DNA of 64,000 bases. Source: Comamonas sp. Lineage in GTDB: Bacteria; Pseudomonadota; Gammaproteobacteria; Burkholderiales; Burkholderiaceae_C. Within the stretch, counting starts at the first letter, position 1. Every line of letters starts with the position of its first letter. The stretch lies in assembly GCA_031277805.1 (NCBI GenBank), contig JAITLR010000009.1, forward strand, positions 682,001 to 746,000, written 5' to 3'. Shown piece after piece: positions 26,753 to 35,648 of this stretch. A program made the translations under genes and the position numbers. Below the pieces are notes generated by a model. The model saw only the letters and a program-made list of their open reading frames with translations, was not told the DNA's origin and made no database searches.

Positions 26753-27799
26753 TCAGTGCTCCTCAACATCAACCTGCTCACCCTTGGCAATACGCTGCAT
26801 CCCCTCCAGCTTGAGCAGTAACTTTTGCATGCCTGCCATATCCAGGCGCTGGGTATTATGAGAGTTGTAGTCTTCACCATGGGCGGTTTGGGTCAGGCGC
26901 TGCAACCCTTGATCCACATATTTACCGTAATTCAAGTCTCGGCTGTCGGCAGGCACACGGAAATAATCGCCCATATCTTCCGCACAGGCCATTTCCTCGC
27001 GGCTGAGCAAGGCTTCATACAGCTTTTCACCATGACGCGTACCAATCACATTGACCGCATGCTCGGGCTTGCCCATCAACCCCGTCACAGCATAGGCGAG
27101 CGTCTCGATCGTGGCAGCTGGCGCCTTTTGCACAAAGATGTCGCCGTTGTTGCCGTGCTCGAAGGCATAAAGTACCAAATCAACTGCATCGGCCAGCGTC
27201 ATCATGAAGCGCGTCATGGCAGGATCGGTGATCGTGATAGGCTGCCCCGCTAATACTTGCTGCACAAACAGTGGAATCACAGAGCCGCGCGATGCCATCA
27301 CATTGCCATAGCGTGTACCGCAGATCACCGTGCCCGAGCCTTCCAGGTTGCGACTGGCGGCCACCATCACCTTTTCCATCATTGCCTTGCTGATGCCCAT
27401 CGCGTTAATGGGATACACCGCCTTGTCGGTACTGAGGCAGACCACGCGCTTGACACCAGCCCGAATAGCGGCCTCCAGCACGTTCTCGGTGCCCAACACG
27501 TTGGTGCGAACCGCCTGCATGGGATGAAACTCGCAGGACGGCACCTGTTTTAGTGCTGCAGCATGGAATACATAGTCCACTCCGCGCATGGCCTGCTCCA
27601 CGCTACGCGCATCGCGTACATCCCCAATATAAAACTTGAGCTTGGCGCTGTTGTAACGCTTGCGCATGTCGTCTTGTTTTTTTTCATCTCGGCTAAAAAC
27701 TCGGATTTCCGAAATTTCAGAGTTGAGAAACTGTCGCAAAACGGCGTTACCAAACGATCCAGTACCACCAGTAATAAGCAATGTCTTAGATTTAAACAT
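26753..27799 (-). CDS. fnlA: FnlA/WbjB/CapE UDP-GlcNAc 4,6-dehydratase/5-epimerase
   Basis: This 348-residue soluble SDR opens UDP-L-FucNAc synthesis by dehydrating UDP-GlcNAc and epimerising C5. The NAD motif is TGGTGSFGNAVL, and STDKAVYPINAMGISKAMME contains the Thr-Asp-Lys and Met-Lys residues used in place of Tyr. It lacks the membrane domain of the PglF-like enzyme at the other end of the cluster, so the two dehydratases serve different sugars. A 189-base, strongly AT-rich gap precedes it, which may hold an internal promoter. Confidence 0.95.
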   Translation of the reverse strand: MFKSKTLLITGGTGSFGNAVLRQFLNSEISEIRVFSRDEKKQDDMRKRYNSAKLKFYIGDVRDARSVEQAMRGVDYVFHAAALKQVPSCEFHPMQAVRTNVLGTENVLEAAIRAGVKRVVCLSTDKAVYPINAMGISKAMMEKVMVAASRNLEGSGTVICGTRYGNVMASRGSVIPLFVQQVLAGQPITITDPAMTRFMMTLADAVDLVLYAFEHGNNGDIFVQKAPAATIETLAYAVTGLMGKPEHAVNVIGTRHGEKLYEALLSREEMACAEDMGDYFRVPADSRDLNYGKYVDQGLQRLTQTAHGEDYNSHNTQRLDMAGMQKLLLKLEGMQRIAKGEQVDVEEH

Positions 27800-27988
27800 A
27801 AACCCTTCTTTAGTTTAGTAGAACTTACTTAACTTTACGATCAACTTCGAAATCAAATGATATCGCTAATATTTTTTACAACTTTAGCAAAATCACAACA
27901 CCAGTCAATTCAAATAACAAATTTAAAAAATGCTCTCATCGAAAAATAAATTTCTCAAAACATCAATTACAACAAAAATAGCATATTT

Positions 27989-29140
27989 TCATTCTAACAT
28001 TTCATACCTAGCAGCACCATCACCAGGATCATCTGTAAAAATATAATTAATATAATTCTGGTACGGCAGGAAAGGTGTAGAAGACGCCTTTTCCAGGAAA
28101 AGAAAAAAATATAGTGCATTTATTAAAAATAGAAAAATAAAAAAACAAAATCTAAAACTAAATTTCTGAGCAACAAAATATCTAACAACAAAAAAGTAAC
28201 AAAATGGCAACACCAAATACTGCACTCGATTTCTCAGCAAAGGGAAATTATAAAACAACAAGCACAAAATACAAAACAAAATACTCATGCCATACATTTT
28301 TCTTACCAAGACCGTATCCTTGATTGTCGGACGGGAAAAATAAAGTATCAACAATACCGAACTACTAAAAAATAGATTATAAACCAACTCGAATTTATTG
28401 ACAGGAATAGAATAGCCATTTATATACCATTCTATTTTTGAATTTATCATTTCAAATCCGGCCATTGAAATTATTTTTAAAATGGCAACATAAGAATCTA
28501 TTCCAAACAGCGCAAGAATTATCAAAGAAAAACAAACAGCCGCCAGCTTTTTACTCCACCGAATATAATCCGCAACCAGATACATCAAAATGTATACCAC
28601 TGAAGAGTATTGAAAACATATGCCAATTATGAGCATGGAAATTGCAGTCTTTTTTCTTCTCTGCTCCATGAAAATCATAAACAAAAGAAAAAAAGAAACT
28701 GCCAAACCTTGTCTTAACGTAGACATATAAAGAGTAAACAGCAGCCATGAAAATGAAAGTGCAAAAATAGTAGCTGAGTTCTCTTTTAGATGCGACAGAT
28801 ATTTAACAAAAACAATAATCTGAAAAAATGCACAAACAACAAGTAAAAACTGGAATCCTCCACCCAACCCTTTTAATAAACTTATAAAAAATACAAAAAA
28901 AGGCTCTTTTAGTTCAACGCTAGCGACCTCGAAAATATCATTTATATCAGCCTCATAAATTGGAGGAGTTAAATTAAACAATTGCTGATAGGCAGGCCAA
29001 TCATAACCAGTCTCAAATCGTAGACTCAAAAATACAATCGCAACAAACCCGAGGAAATATGTCAAACGCCTAACTTTAAAAAAAAACTCCAGCCCAGAAG
29101 CCGCCCACAAAGATAAAAATACTATTGCATAGGGATACAT
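27989..29140 (-). CDS. wzy: Polysaccharide polymerase Wzy, EpsG-like
   Basis: This 383-residue protein is almost entirely hydrophobic, with roughly ten predicted membrane helices, and has the EpsG-type motif SLRFETGYDWPAYQQLF near residue 45. It is the best candidate to polymerise lipid-linked repeat units in the periplasm. The DNA is far more AT-rich than flanking genes, with many AAA and TTT runs, indicating acquisition from another source. It starts five bases after wzx. Wzy proteins diverge strongly, so the assignment rests on topology, motif and context. Confidence 0.82.
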   Translation of the reverse strand: MYPYAIVFLSLWAASGLEFFFKVRRLTYFLGFVAIVFLSLRFETGYDWPAYQQLFNLTPPIYEADINDIFEVASVELKEPFFVFFISLLKGLGGGFQFLLVVCAFFQIIVFVKYLSHLKENSATIFALSFSWLLFTLYMSTLRQGLAVSFFLLFMIFMEQRRKKTAISMLIIGICFQYSSVVYILMYLVADYIRWSKKLAAVCFSLIILALFGIDSYVAILKIISMAGFEMINSKIEWYINGYSIPVNKFELVYNLFFSSSVLLILYFSRPTIKDTVLVRKMYGMSILFCILCLLFYNFPLLRNRVQYLVLPFCYFFVVRYFVAQKFSFRFCFFIFLFLINALYFFLFLEKASSTPFLPYQNYINYIFTDDPGDGAARYEMLE

Positions 29141-29145
29141 AGCAG

Positions 29146-30453
29146 CTATTCCTGAGAATTTACAAGAGCATTAGATTGCGAGACAAAAAATTTCAAGCAT
29201 ATAAGGCCAAGAACCAGAAATGCAATCTCACAGGCAGCAGAGGAAGCGCCAATAACAAGATCAGGTGATGCCTCACTTAAAGCAAAAATAAGAATAAGTT
29301 TTATAAAAATTTTAGCGAACGTAGGAACAACAATTAGCATCAGGCTATGGCATCCAAGCAAAGTCTGAAATAACAGCATATTTGCAACCATAGGCACAAA
29401 TGAAAAAAGAAGATAAATTAAATATGAGTTCGTATCATCAACATCCCCCATCGTAAAAAATCCGCGCAGATAAATAGCAACAACCAACTCTCTAGAAAAT
29501 ATAAAAACAAATGCAGAAATTATCAGCGCCGCAAAAACAGTAGACCATGTTAATTTAATAAAATTTCGCACTGAATCTCTCTTCAAAGAAACTCCAGATA
29601 ATCTTTGCGCAAAAATTATCATTGCAGACGTTCCAATTAACATTCCAGCAGCCGTATATATATTGTATGCATACTCCAATTTCGCGATCCCTCCCACGCC
29701 CATCTTCGACGCAACAGACCGATCCAAAAGGCGCGGAATCACAAGCAAAAACTGCACAAAAAATGCACCCAGAATAACTTTACTTGAAACTAATGAAGTC
29801 GCATTAAACTCCAACTTCTTCTTTATAGAAATCGCTACAACATCCTTTATCCGAGAAAATCCCGTATAAAAAACGAGGAGAGCCGCACATGCAAAACAAA
29901 AAGAAATTACCAATATAGCCGATGAAGAAATAGAATATTTCTTCATCCACAAAAGACATAACATAGCCCCCACGAAGGCAACTGAAAAAATCAGACTAGC
30001 CGAAGCAACCATTCCAGATCGACCTTCTGACTGCAGTTGAATTCGGCAATGAAAAGACAAACTGACCAAGAAAAAACCGATCCAACTCCAAACTGATGCC
30101 CAAAAAATATCGTTATCAAACTGTACGGCCAAACTTGGGGCTGCATACCTAGCCACCAGAGGTGACGTCAATATACCAACCCCAGTAATTATTAAGGAAA
30201 TAACAGTAACATTTCTCGAATCAGAAAATGCATATGATCTATCAGTATTAGGCTTATAAAGAGGTAAATAGAGTCCTACAAGGACTACTCCCATTGTTTG
30301 AAAGAAGACAGTGGGAACAAATGTTGAAACCCTAAAAATATCGATAGAAGATGAGGCACCAAATACGTAAGCAAGCAATACCTCACGAAGAAAATTTGCA
30401 CCTATTCCCGCACCAATCAATACCGGAATAAAAAGTCTCTTAAGCAACCTCAT
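29146..30453 (-). CDS. wzx: Lipid-linked oligosaccharide flippase (Wzx, MurJ-like)
   Basis: This 435-residue protein has 12-14 predicted membrane helices and an N terminus (FLREVLLAYVFGASSSIDIF) that resembles MurJ/MVIN flippases more than classical Wzx. It should move undecaprenyl-linked repeat units across the inner membrane. It is the first gene of the cluster, 136 bases after glyS, and shares the very low GC content of wzy. MurJ itself is unlikely because of the context and sequence divergence. Confidence 0.82.
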   Translation of the reverse strand: MRLLKRLFIPVLIGAGIGANFLREVLLAYVFGASSSIDIFRVSTFVPTVFFQTMGVVLVGLYLPLYKPNTDRSYAFSDSRNVTVISLIITGVGILTSPLVARYAAPSLAVQFDNDIFWASVWSWIGFFLVSLSFHCRIQLQSEGRSGMVASASLIFSVAFVGAMLCLLWMKKYSISSSAILVISFCFACAALLVFYTGFSRIKDVVAISIKKKLEFNATSLVSSKVILGAFFVQFLLVIPRLLDRSVASKMGVGGIAKLEYAYNIYTAAGMLIGTSAMIIFAQRLSGVSLKRDSVRNFIKLTWSTVFAALIISAFVFIFSRELVVAIYLRGFFTMGDVDDTNSYLIYLLFSFVPMVANMLLFQTLLGCHSLMLIVVPTFAKIFIKLILIFALSEASPDLVIGASSAACEIAFLVLGLICLKFFVSQSNALVNSQE

Positions 30454-30588
30454 TAAAGCACCATATCGCAGATCAGATGTAATATTACCGAGAGCCAGAA
30501 ATCGAAATTATGACCATAAATATAATTATCGATTCGATAAGGCGGCTTAAGGTTGAAACTCCTTCGAGAGGCAACTTGAAGAAACGCG

Positions 30589-32700
30589 TTAAGTCAAACG
30601 CGAAAGATCGGCCACACGATTCATGGTCTTCTGCAGAGTTTTGAGCAAACTATGGCGATTAAGGCGCAACTCCAAGTTTTCAGCATTCACCATTACATGC
30701 TCAAAGAAGGCATCAACCGGCCCGCGCAATGCTGCCAGGGTTTGCAGGCTGGCGGTGTAATCACCTGCTGCAAACTGTTGCTGGGCTTTGGGCGCCATCT
30801 GCTGCAGTACGGCGTACAGGTCTTTTTCAGCCTGCTCCACCAGCAGCGCCTCGTTCACCTGGGGCTGAACGGCAGTCTCGGCCTTCTTCAGGATGTTGCC
30901 CACACGCTTGTTGGCCGCAGCCAAAGCCGGAGCTTCGGGTAGGGCCGCAAAGGCGCGTACCGCTTCCAAACGCTTTTGCACGTCGGACAGGCGTTGCGGC
31001 TGCAGCGCCAGCACGGCCTCCACTTCCTGGGCGCTGTAGCCTTGTTCGCGGAACATATTGGCCAGGCGGTCGTAGATGAATTCGACCAACTGGGGCGTGG
31101 CATCCTCGATCTTGTCGCCAAAAGCCGGCAAGGTGCTGACCAGCAGGGTTTCCAGATCCAGTTCCAGGTCCTTTTCGACCAGCATGCGGATCACGCCCAG
31201 CGCGTGGCGGCGCAGCGCGAAGGGGTCGCGGTCGCCGGTTGGCAGGTTGCCGATACCGAACATGCCGACCAGGGTTTCAAGCTTGTCGGCCAGGGCCACG
31301 ACCACGCCGACATCACCGCGGGGCAGTTCGTCGCCGGCAAAGCGGGGCTTGTAGTGGTCTTCGATGGCGTCGGCCACGGCCGTGTCGAGCTTGTCGTTCA
31401 AGGCGTAGTAGCGGCCCATGATGCCTTGCAGCTCGGGGAACTCGCCCACCATGTCGGTGACCAGATCGGTCTTGGCCAGCATGGCGGCCTGGTCGGCCTG
31501 GCGGCCCAGCTCGGGGTTGCCCAGTTGCTGGGCAATGGTCTTGGCAATGGCGCGTACACGGGCAATGCGCTCGCCCTGGGTACCCAGCTTGTTGTGATAG
31601 ACCACCTTGTCCAGTTGCTCGACACGGCTGGCCAGAGTCTTCTTGCGGTCCTGGTCAAAGAAGAACTTGGCATCGGCTAGGCGCGGGCGCACCACGCGCT
31701 CGTTACCGCCAGTCACGGCACTGGCATCTTGCGGCTGGATATTGCTGACCACCAGGAACTGGTGGGTCAGCTTGTCATTGGCATCCAGCAGCGGAAAGTA
31801 CTTCTGGTTGGCCTTCATGGTCAGAATCAGGCATTCCTGGGGCACGGCCAGGAATTCCTTTTCGAATTCGCAGATCAGCACATTGGGGCGTTCGACCAGA
31901 GCGGTTACCTCGTCCAGCAGGGCGTCGTCTTCGATCGCGCGTACGCCACCACCAATGCGCTCTGCAGCGGCCTTGAGCTGGGCCGCAATGTCGGCACGAC
32001 GCTCGGTAAAGCTGGCGATCACAGCACCTTCGCTGCGCAGTTGTTCGGCATAGCTGTCAGAGCTCTGGATCACGACGGGATCTACGGCAGCTTCAAAGCG
32101 GTGGCCGTGGGTGGCGGAGCCGGCGGTCAAGCCAAGCGCCTTCACGCCGATCAACACCTGAGTGCCATGCATCACAACCAGACCGTGGGCCGGGCGCACA
32201 AAATGCACGCTGGTCCAGCCATCCTGCAACTGATAGCGCATGACCTTGGGGATAGGCAGCTTGGTCAGCGCCTCGTCCAGCGCTTTTTGCACGCCATCGG
32301 TCAGCAGCACGCCCTTGGCAGTGGATTCGTAGAACAGGGCTTCGGCCTTGCCCTCACCCTGGCGCTTCAGACCGGCCACGGCGGACTCGTCAGCGCCCAG
32401 CGCGCTCAGCTTCTTGAGCAGCGCAGCAGTCGGCTTGCCTTCGGCATCCAGACCCACAGCAACAGGCATCAGCTTTTGCGAGACGGCCTTGTCCTCGGCC
32501 TGAGGTAGCACTTCGGTAATGTGCACGGCCAGACGACGGGGAGAGGCGTAAGCCGTCAGGCGAGACTCGGTCGAGGCCAGCAGTCCCTGGGCCTTGAGCT
32601 GATCGAAGATGACGGAGGCAAAAGCGTCACCCAGCTTCTGCAGTGCCTTGGGTGGCAGCTCTTCGACAAACAGTTCAACCAGTAGATTCGATGCGTTCAT
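30589..32700 (-). CDS. glyS: Glycyl-tRNA synthetase beta subunit
   Basis: This 703-residue subunit works with GlyQ in the bacterial alpha2beta2 glycyl-tRNA synthetase. MNASNLLVELFVEELPPKAL is the standard N terminus, which fixes ATG 32700 over the open frame to 32733. MTMKANQKYFPL-like and YYALNDKLDTAVADAIEDHYKP segments mark the HD-like body. The C-terminal anticodon-binding region ends at 30589. It follows glyQ by 87 bases that contain a dispersed hairpin repeat. Confidence 0.97.
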   Translation of the reverse strand: MNASNLLVELFVEELPPKALQKLGDAFASVIFDQLKAQGLLASTESRLTAYASPRRLAVHITEVLPQAEDKAVSQKLMPVAVGLDAEGKPTAALLKKLSALGADESAVAGLKRQGEGKAEALFYESTAKGVLLTDGVQKALDEALTKLPIPKVMRYQLQDGWTSVHFVRPAHGLVVMHGTQVLIGVKALGLTAGSATHGHRFEAAVDPVVIQSSDSYAEQLRSEGAVIASFTERRADIAAQLKAAAERIGGGVRAIEDDALLDEVTALVERPNVLICEFEKEFLAVPQECLILTMKANQKYFPLLDANDKLTHQFLVVSNIQPQDASAVTGGNERVVRPRLADAKFFFDQDRKKTLASRVEQLDKVVYHNKLGTQGERIARVRAIAKTIAQQLGNPELGRQADQAAMLAKTDLVTDMVGEFPELQGIMGRYYALNDKLDTAVADAIEDHYKPRFAGDELPRGDVGVVVALADKLETLVGMFGIGNLPTGDRDPFALRRHALGVIRMLVEKDLELDLETLLVSTLPAFGDKIEDATPQLVEFIYDRLANMFREQGYSAQEVEAVLALQPQRLSDVQKRLEAVRAFAALPEAPALAAANKRVGNILKKAETAVQPQVNEALLVEQAEKDLYAVLQQMAPKAQQQFAAGDYTASLQTLAALRGPVDAFFEHVMVNAENLELRLNRHSLLKTLQKTMNRVADLSRLT

Positions 32701-32704
32701 GATG

Positions 32705-32752
32705 ATTTTGATAGCTGCCAGCGCTTGATGCATAAGGGCTGACAGCTGAAAT
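32705..32752 (+). repeat. Dispersed ATAGCTG/AGCGCTTG hairpin repeat, copy c
   Basis: GATAGCTGCCAGCGCTTG is followed by ATGCATAAGGGCTGACAGCTG; AGCTG...CAGCT forms the outer pairing. It lies in the glyQ-glyS gap, opposite in orientation to the genes. Confidence 0.65.
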
Positions 32753-32787
32753 TTCTTGGATAGGGGACGGTGGAAGCGTGAAAGCGC

Positions 32788-33726
32788 TTATGCGGCTTTC
32801 TTGGCTGCCTGCTCAGCAGCCTTGGCCAACTCGGCCAGCACCTCATCGGCATGGGCCTTGGGTGCCATGGGGAAGCCCAGACGCGCACGGCTGTCCAGGT
32901 AGCTCTTGCCCACGGCGCGGGCCAGATTGCGGATACGACCGATATAGGCAGCGCGCTCGGTCACCGAGATGGCGCCGCGGGCATCCAGCAGGTTGAAGGT
33001 ATGGGCGGCCTTGAGCACCTGCTCGTAAGCGGGCAGCGCCAGCTGGGCGGCAATCAGCTGGTTGGCCGTGCCTTCGTGGGCGTTGAAGGCGCTGAACAGA
33101 AAGTCGGCGTTGGAATGCTCGAAGTTGTAGGTGGACTGCTCCACCTCGTTCTGGTGGAACACATCGCCATAGCTCAGGCCGTCGGTATAGACCAGGTCGT
33201 ACACCGATTCCTTGCCCTGCAGATACATGGCCAGGCGCTCCAGACCATAAGTGATTTCGCCGGTGGCGGGCTTGCAGTCAATGCCGGCCACTTGCTGGAA
33301 GTAGGTGAACTGGGTCACTTCCATGCCGTTGAGCCAGACTTCCCAACCCAGGCCCCAGGCGCCCAGCGTGGGGTTTTCCCAGTCGTCCTCGACAAAACGG
33401 ATGTCGTTCTTCTTCAGGTCAAAGCCCAGGGCTTCGAGCGAGCCCAGGTACAGCTCCAGGATGTTGTCGGGTGCGGGCTTCAGAACCACCTGGAACTGAT
33501 AGTAGTGCTGCAGACGGTTGGGATTCTCGCCATAGCGACCGTCCTTGGGGCGGCGGCTGGGCTGCACGTAGGCGGCCTTCCAGGGCTCGGGGCCGATGGC
33601 GCGCAGGAAGGTGGCGGTGTGCGAGGTGCCGGCGCCCACTTCCATATCGTAGGGCTGGAGCAGCGCGCAGCCCTGATCGGCCCAGTAGGACTGCAACTTG
33701 AGAATGATTTGTTGGAAGGTCAGCAT
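32788..33726 (-). CDS. glyQ: Glycyl-tRNA synthetase alpha subunit
   Basis: This 312-residue catalytic subunit carries out glycine activation. [20 protein letters not shown] is the conserved start, which fixes ATG 33726. [20 protein letters not shown] and [13 protein letters not shown] are hallmark class II segments. The C terminus has an Ala/Lys-rich tail ([12 protein letters not shown]) slightly longer than in E. coli. It heads the glyQ-glyS operon. Confidence 0.97.
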   Translation of the reverse strand: MLTFQQIILKLQSYWADQGCALLQPYDMEVGAGTSHTATFLRAIGPEPWKAAYVQPSRRPKDGRYGENPNRLQHYYQFQVVLKPAPDNILELYLGSLEALGFDLKKNDIRFVEDDWENPTLGAWGLGWEVWLNGMEVTQFTYFQQVAGIDCKPATGEITYGLERLAMYLQGKESVYDLVYTDGLSYGDVFHQNEVEQSTYNFEHSNADFLFSAFNAHEGTANQLIAAQLALPAYEQVLKAAHTFNLLDARGAISVTERAAYIGRIRNLARAVGKSYLDSRARLGFPMAPKAHADEVLAELAKAAEQAAKKAA

Positions 33727-34115
33727 GACTAAGGTACGTTCGCTCGTCTGCAATCACTGGTGATTGCGGGCGGCATCTTCATTAAGAGGTGTTCTGGGCG
33801 GTATCGACCGCATAAGCGGTAGATTCTAAGTCTGTGCCACTGATCACGGACGTAGTCTGTCTGCGCGGCCCCACAGCGGGCATTTTCACGAAGCGGCCCC
33901 GGCCGGTGATTTCAAAATGTGAGGAAAAAGCGCTAGCGCTTATCACCCATGAATAGCCGGATGCAGCATCAATCGGCTCTGAAACTCATGGATAGAGAGC
34001 GCAATGCGCTCACTTTTTAACAATTTCCGCGCAGCTGCCGTGCATCCCGGAACCGGCCGCTCCGGTTTGCCTCCTAGAATGATTCCTTTCCCGTCATCCT
34101 CTTTCGGAGCACGCC
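33727..34115. other. 389-base intergenic region between divergent genes
   Basis: No gene is visible between the divergent glyQ and SPFH genes. It contains the 14-base perfect palindrome AAGCGCTAGCGCTT (33928-33941), related to the dispersed repeats. It also has a small hairpin GAGCGC/GCGCTC (33997-34011) followed by ACTTTTTAA. Promoters for both flanking genes should be here, but none can be named with confidence. Confidence 0.6.
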
Positions 34116-35231
34116 ATGGATTTCATGAAAATCATCACCAAGCAACTGATCGAAATCATCGAATGGACCGATGATTCGCGCGACACACTGTCGTATCGCT
34201 GGCCCGATGAGGACAAGGAAATCAAGAACGGTGCCCAGCTGGTCGTGCGTGAATCGCAGCAGGTGCAGTTTGTCTCCGAAGGCCAGTTTGCCGACCTGTT
34301 CAACCCGGGCCGCTATCAGCTGACCACGCAGAACATCCCGATCCTGTCCACGCTGCGCGGCTGGAAGTACGGTTTCAACTCTCCCTTCAAGTGCGATGTC
34401 TACTACATCAACACGCGCTTGTTCACGGGCAACAAATGGGGCACCTCCAACCCCATCATGATGCGCGACAAGGACTTTGGCGTGATCCGTCTGCGCGCCT
34501 TTGGTACCTATGACTTCCGCATCACCGATGCCGCCAAGTTCCTCAAGGAAGTGGCGGGCACAGACCAGAATTTCCGCATCGACGAGTTTGCCGACACCAT
34601 GCGTTCGCGCATCGTCAGCATCTTCTCCGAAGCGCTGGCCAAGGCACAGGTGCCGGCACTCGACGTGGCCCAGCGCTACAGCGAACTGGGCGACGCCCTG
34701 CTGCAGCTCATCAATCCGGCCGTCAGCGAAAAATACGGCCTGGAGATCACCAGCTTCCTGCTGGAAAACGTGTCCGTACCGCCCGAGGTGGAGCAGGCCA
34801 TCGACAAGCGCTCCAGCATGGGCGCCATCGGCAACCTCAACGACTATGTGAAATACCAGATGGGCCAGGCCATGGCCAACGGCGGCGAAGGTGCTGCCGC
34901 GGCCACCATTCCCGCCACCATGGCCATGGGCTTTGGCATGGCCCAGGAAATGATGAAGGGCATGCAAGGCGGCGCAGCCGGTGGCACTCCTGCAACAGGA
35001 GCAGCTGCCGCAGACCCCTTCTCGCCCGCAGCCGCACAAGCGGCTCAAACGCCCGCTGCGCCTGCGGCAGCTGCTATGCAAGTCTTGACACCCGCCCAGG
35101 CAGCCCAGGTGCTGGGCGTGGCCGAGGCCGATGTGCTGGCTGAAATCCAGGCCGGCAATCTCAAGGCTCGCCAGATCGGCAGCCAGTGGCGCATCGCCCA
35201 GGCTGCACTGGACGAGTTCCTGCGCGGTTGA
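34116..35231 (+). CDS. SPFH/YdjI-like protein with C-terminal helix-turn-helix
   Basis: This 371-residue protein has an SPFH-type core related to the YdjI 'virion core' group (about residues 20-230: YRWPDEDKEIKNGAQLVV ... FLLENVSVPPEVEQAIDKR). It is followed by a Gly/Ala/Met-rich linker (about 255-325) and a C-terminal MerR/excisionase-type helix-turn-helix (LTPAQAAQVLGV ... QWRIAQAALDEFL, 328-370). Most relatives end in a zinc ribbon or GYF-like domain, so the DNA-binding-like tail is notable. No transmembrane helix is seen. GGAG lies six bases before ATG 34116. It shares a run with the zinc-ribbon membrane protein downstream, as YdjI does with YdjG in Bacillus. A membrane-stress role is inferred. 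Confidence 0.85.
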   Translation: MDFMKIITKQLIEIIEWTDDSRDTLSYRWPDEDKEIKNGAQLVVRESQQVQFVSEGQFADLFNPGRYQLTTQNIPILSTLRGWKYGFNSPFKCDVYYINTRLFTGNKWGTSNPIMMRDKDFGVIRLRAFGTYDFRITDAAKFLKEVAGTDQNFRIDEFADTMRSRIVSIFSEALAKAQVPALDVAQRYSELGDALLQLINPAVSEKYGLEITSFLLENVSVPPEVEQAIDKRSSMGAIGNLNDYVKYQMGQAMANGGEGAAAATIPATMAMGFGMAQEMMKGMQGGAAGGTPATGAAAADPFSPAAAQAAQTPAAPAAAAMQVLTPAQAAQVLGVAEADVLAEIQAGNLKARQIGSQWRIAQAALDEFLRG

Positions 35232-35260
35232 TTCAAAACACATAGCACCAAGCGCTTGCC

Positions 35261-35635
35261 ATGACTGAAAAAAATCCGGTTTTCATCAGTGCAGTCCCGG
35301 TGCTTGCATCTCTGGACATGGCGCGCACTGCGGCGTTCTACGCGCGCGTGTTGAATGCCAAGCCTGTCCATGTCCAGCCCGGCGAGTACGGCATCGTCTC
35401 GCTGGGTGGGCTGGAGCTGCACTTCTGGGCCTGCCAGGACCCGGAAATTCCCAGACAGACCAGTTGCCGCTTCAAGGTGGCAGGCATTGTGGCCCTGCAT
35501 GCTCAGTGTCTGGCCGAGAATGCAGTCCACCCCAATGGCGGTCTGCGCCAGCAGCCCTGGGGCACCCAGGAATTCAGTCTTCTTGATGAGGATGGCAACT
35601 GCATCACGTTCTACGAAGACCATCCTGCCGCCTGA
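35261..35635 (+). CDS. VOC/glyoxalase-fold (bleomycin-resistance-like) protein
   Basis: This 124-residue single-domain VOC protein has the pattern FISAVPVLASLDMARTAAFY at the start, GLELHFWACQDPE in the middle and FSLLDEDGNCITFYED at the end, like BLMA-type binding proteins. Such proteins sequester small hydrophobic ligands or act on them. It sits 29 bases after the SPFH gene and 13 before the zinc-ribbon gene. An AAGCGCTTG core of the dispersed repeat directly precedes its ATG, leaving no ordinary ribosome binding site. The ligand is unknown. Confidence 0.83.
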   Translation: MTEKNPVFISAVPVLASLDMARTAAFYARVLNAKPVHVQPGEYGIVSLGGLELHFWACQDPEIPRQTSCRFKVAGIVALHAQCLAENAVHPNGGLRQQPWGTQEFSLLDEDGNCITFYEDHPAA

Positions 35636-35648
35636 TACTGTTTTTGCC

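Noticed and set aside
29146..30453. Calling the flippase gene murJ
   Set aside because: It resembles MurJ at the N terminus, but it lies at the head of the polysaccharide cluster, is AT-rich and is paired with wzy, which fits Wzx better.
33997..34018. Hairpin GAGCGC/GCGCTC with a following T-run as a terminator
   Set aside because: The stem is only six base pairs and no gene on the plus strand ends upstream of it, so a terminator role is not supported.
35355..35648. Longer version of the zinc-ribbon protein starting inside the VOC gene
   Set aside because: The extra 98 residues are the VOC gene read in another frame and have no protein-like features.
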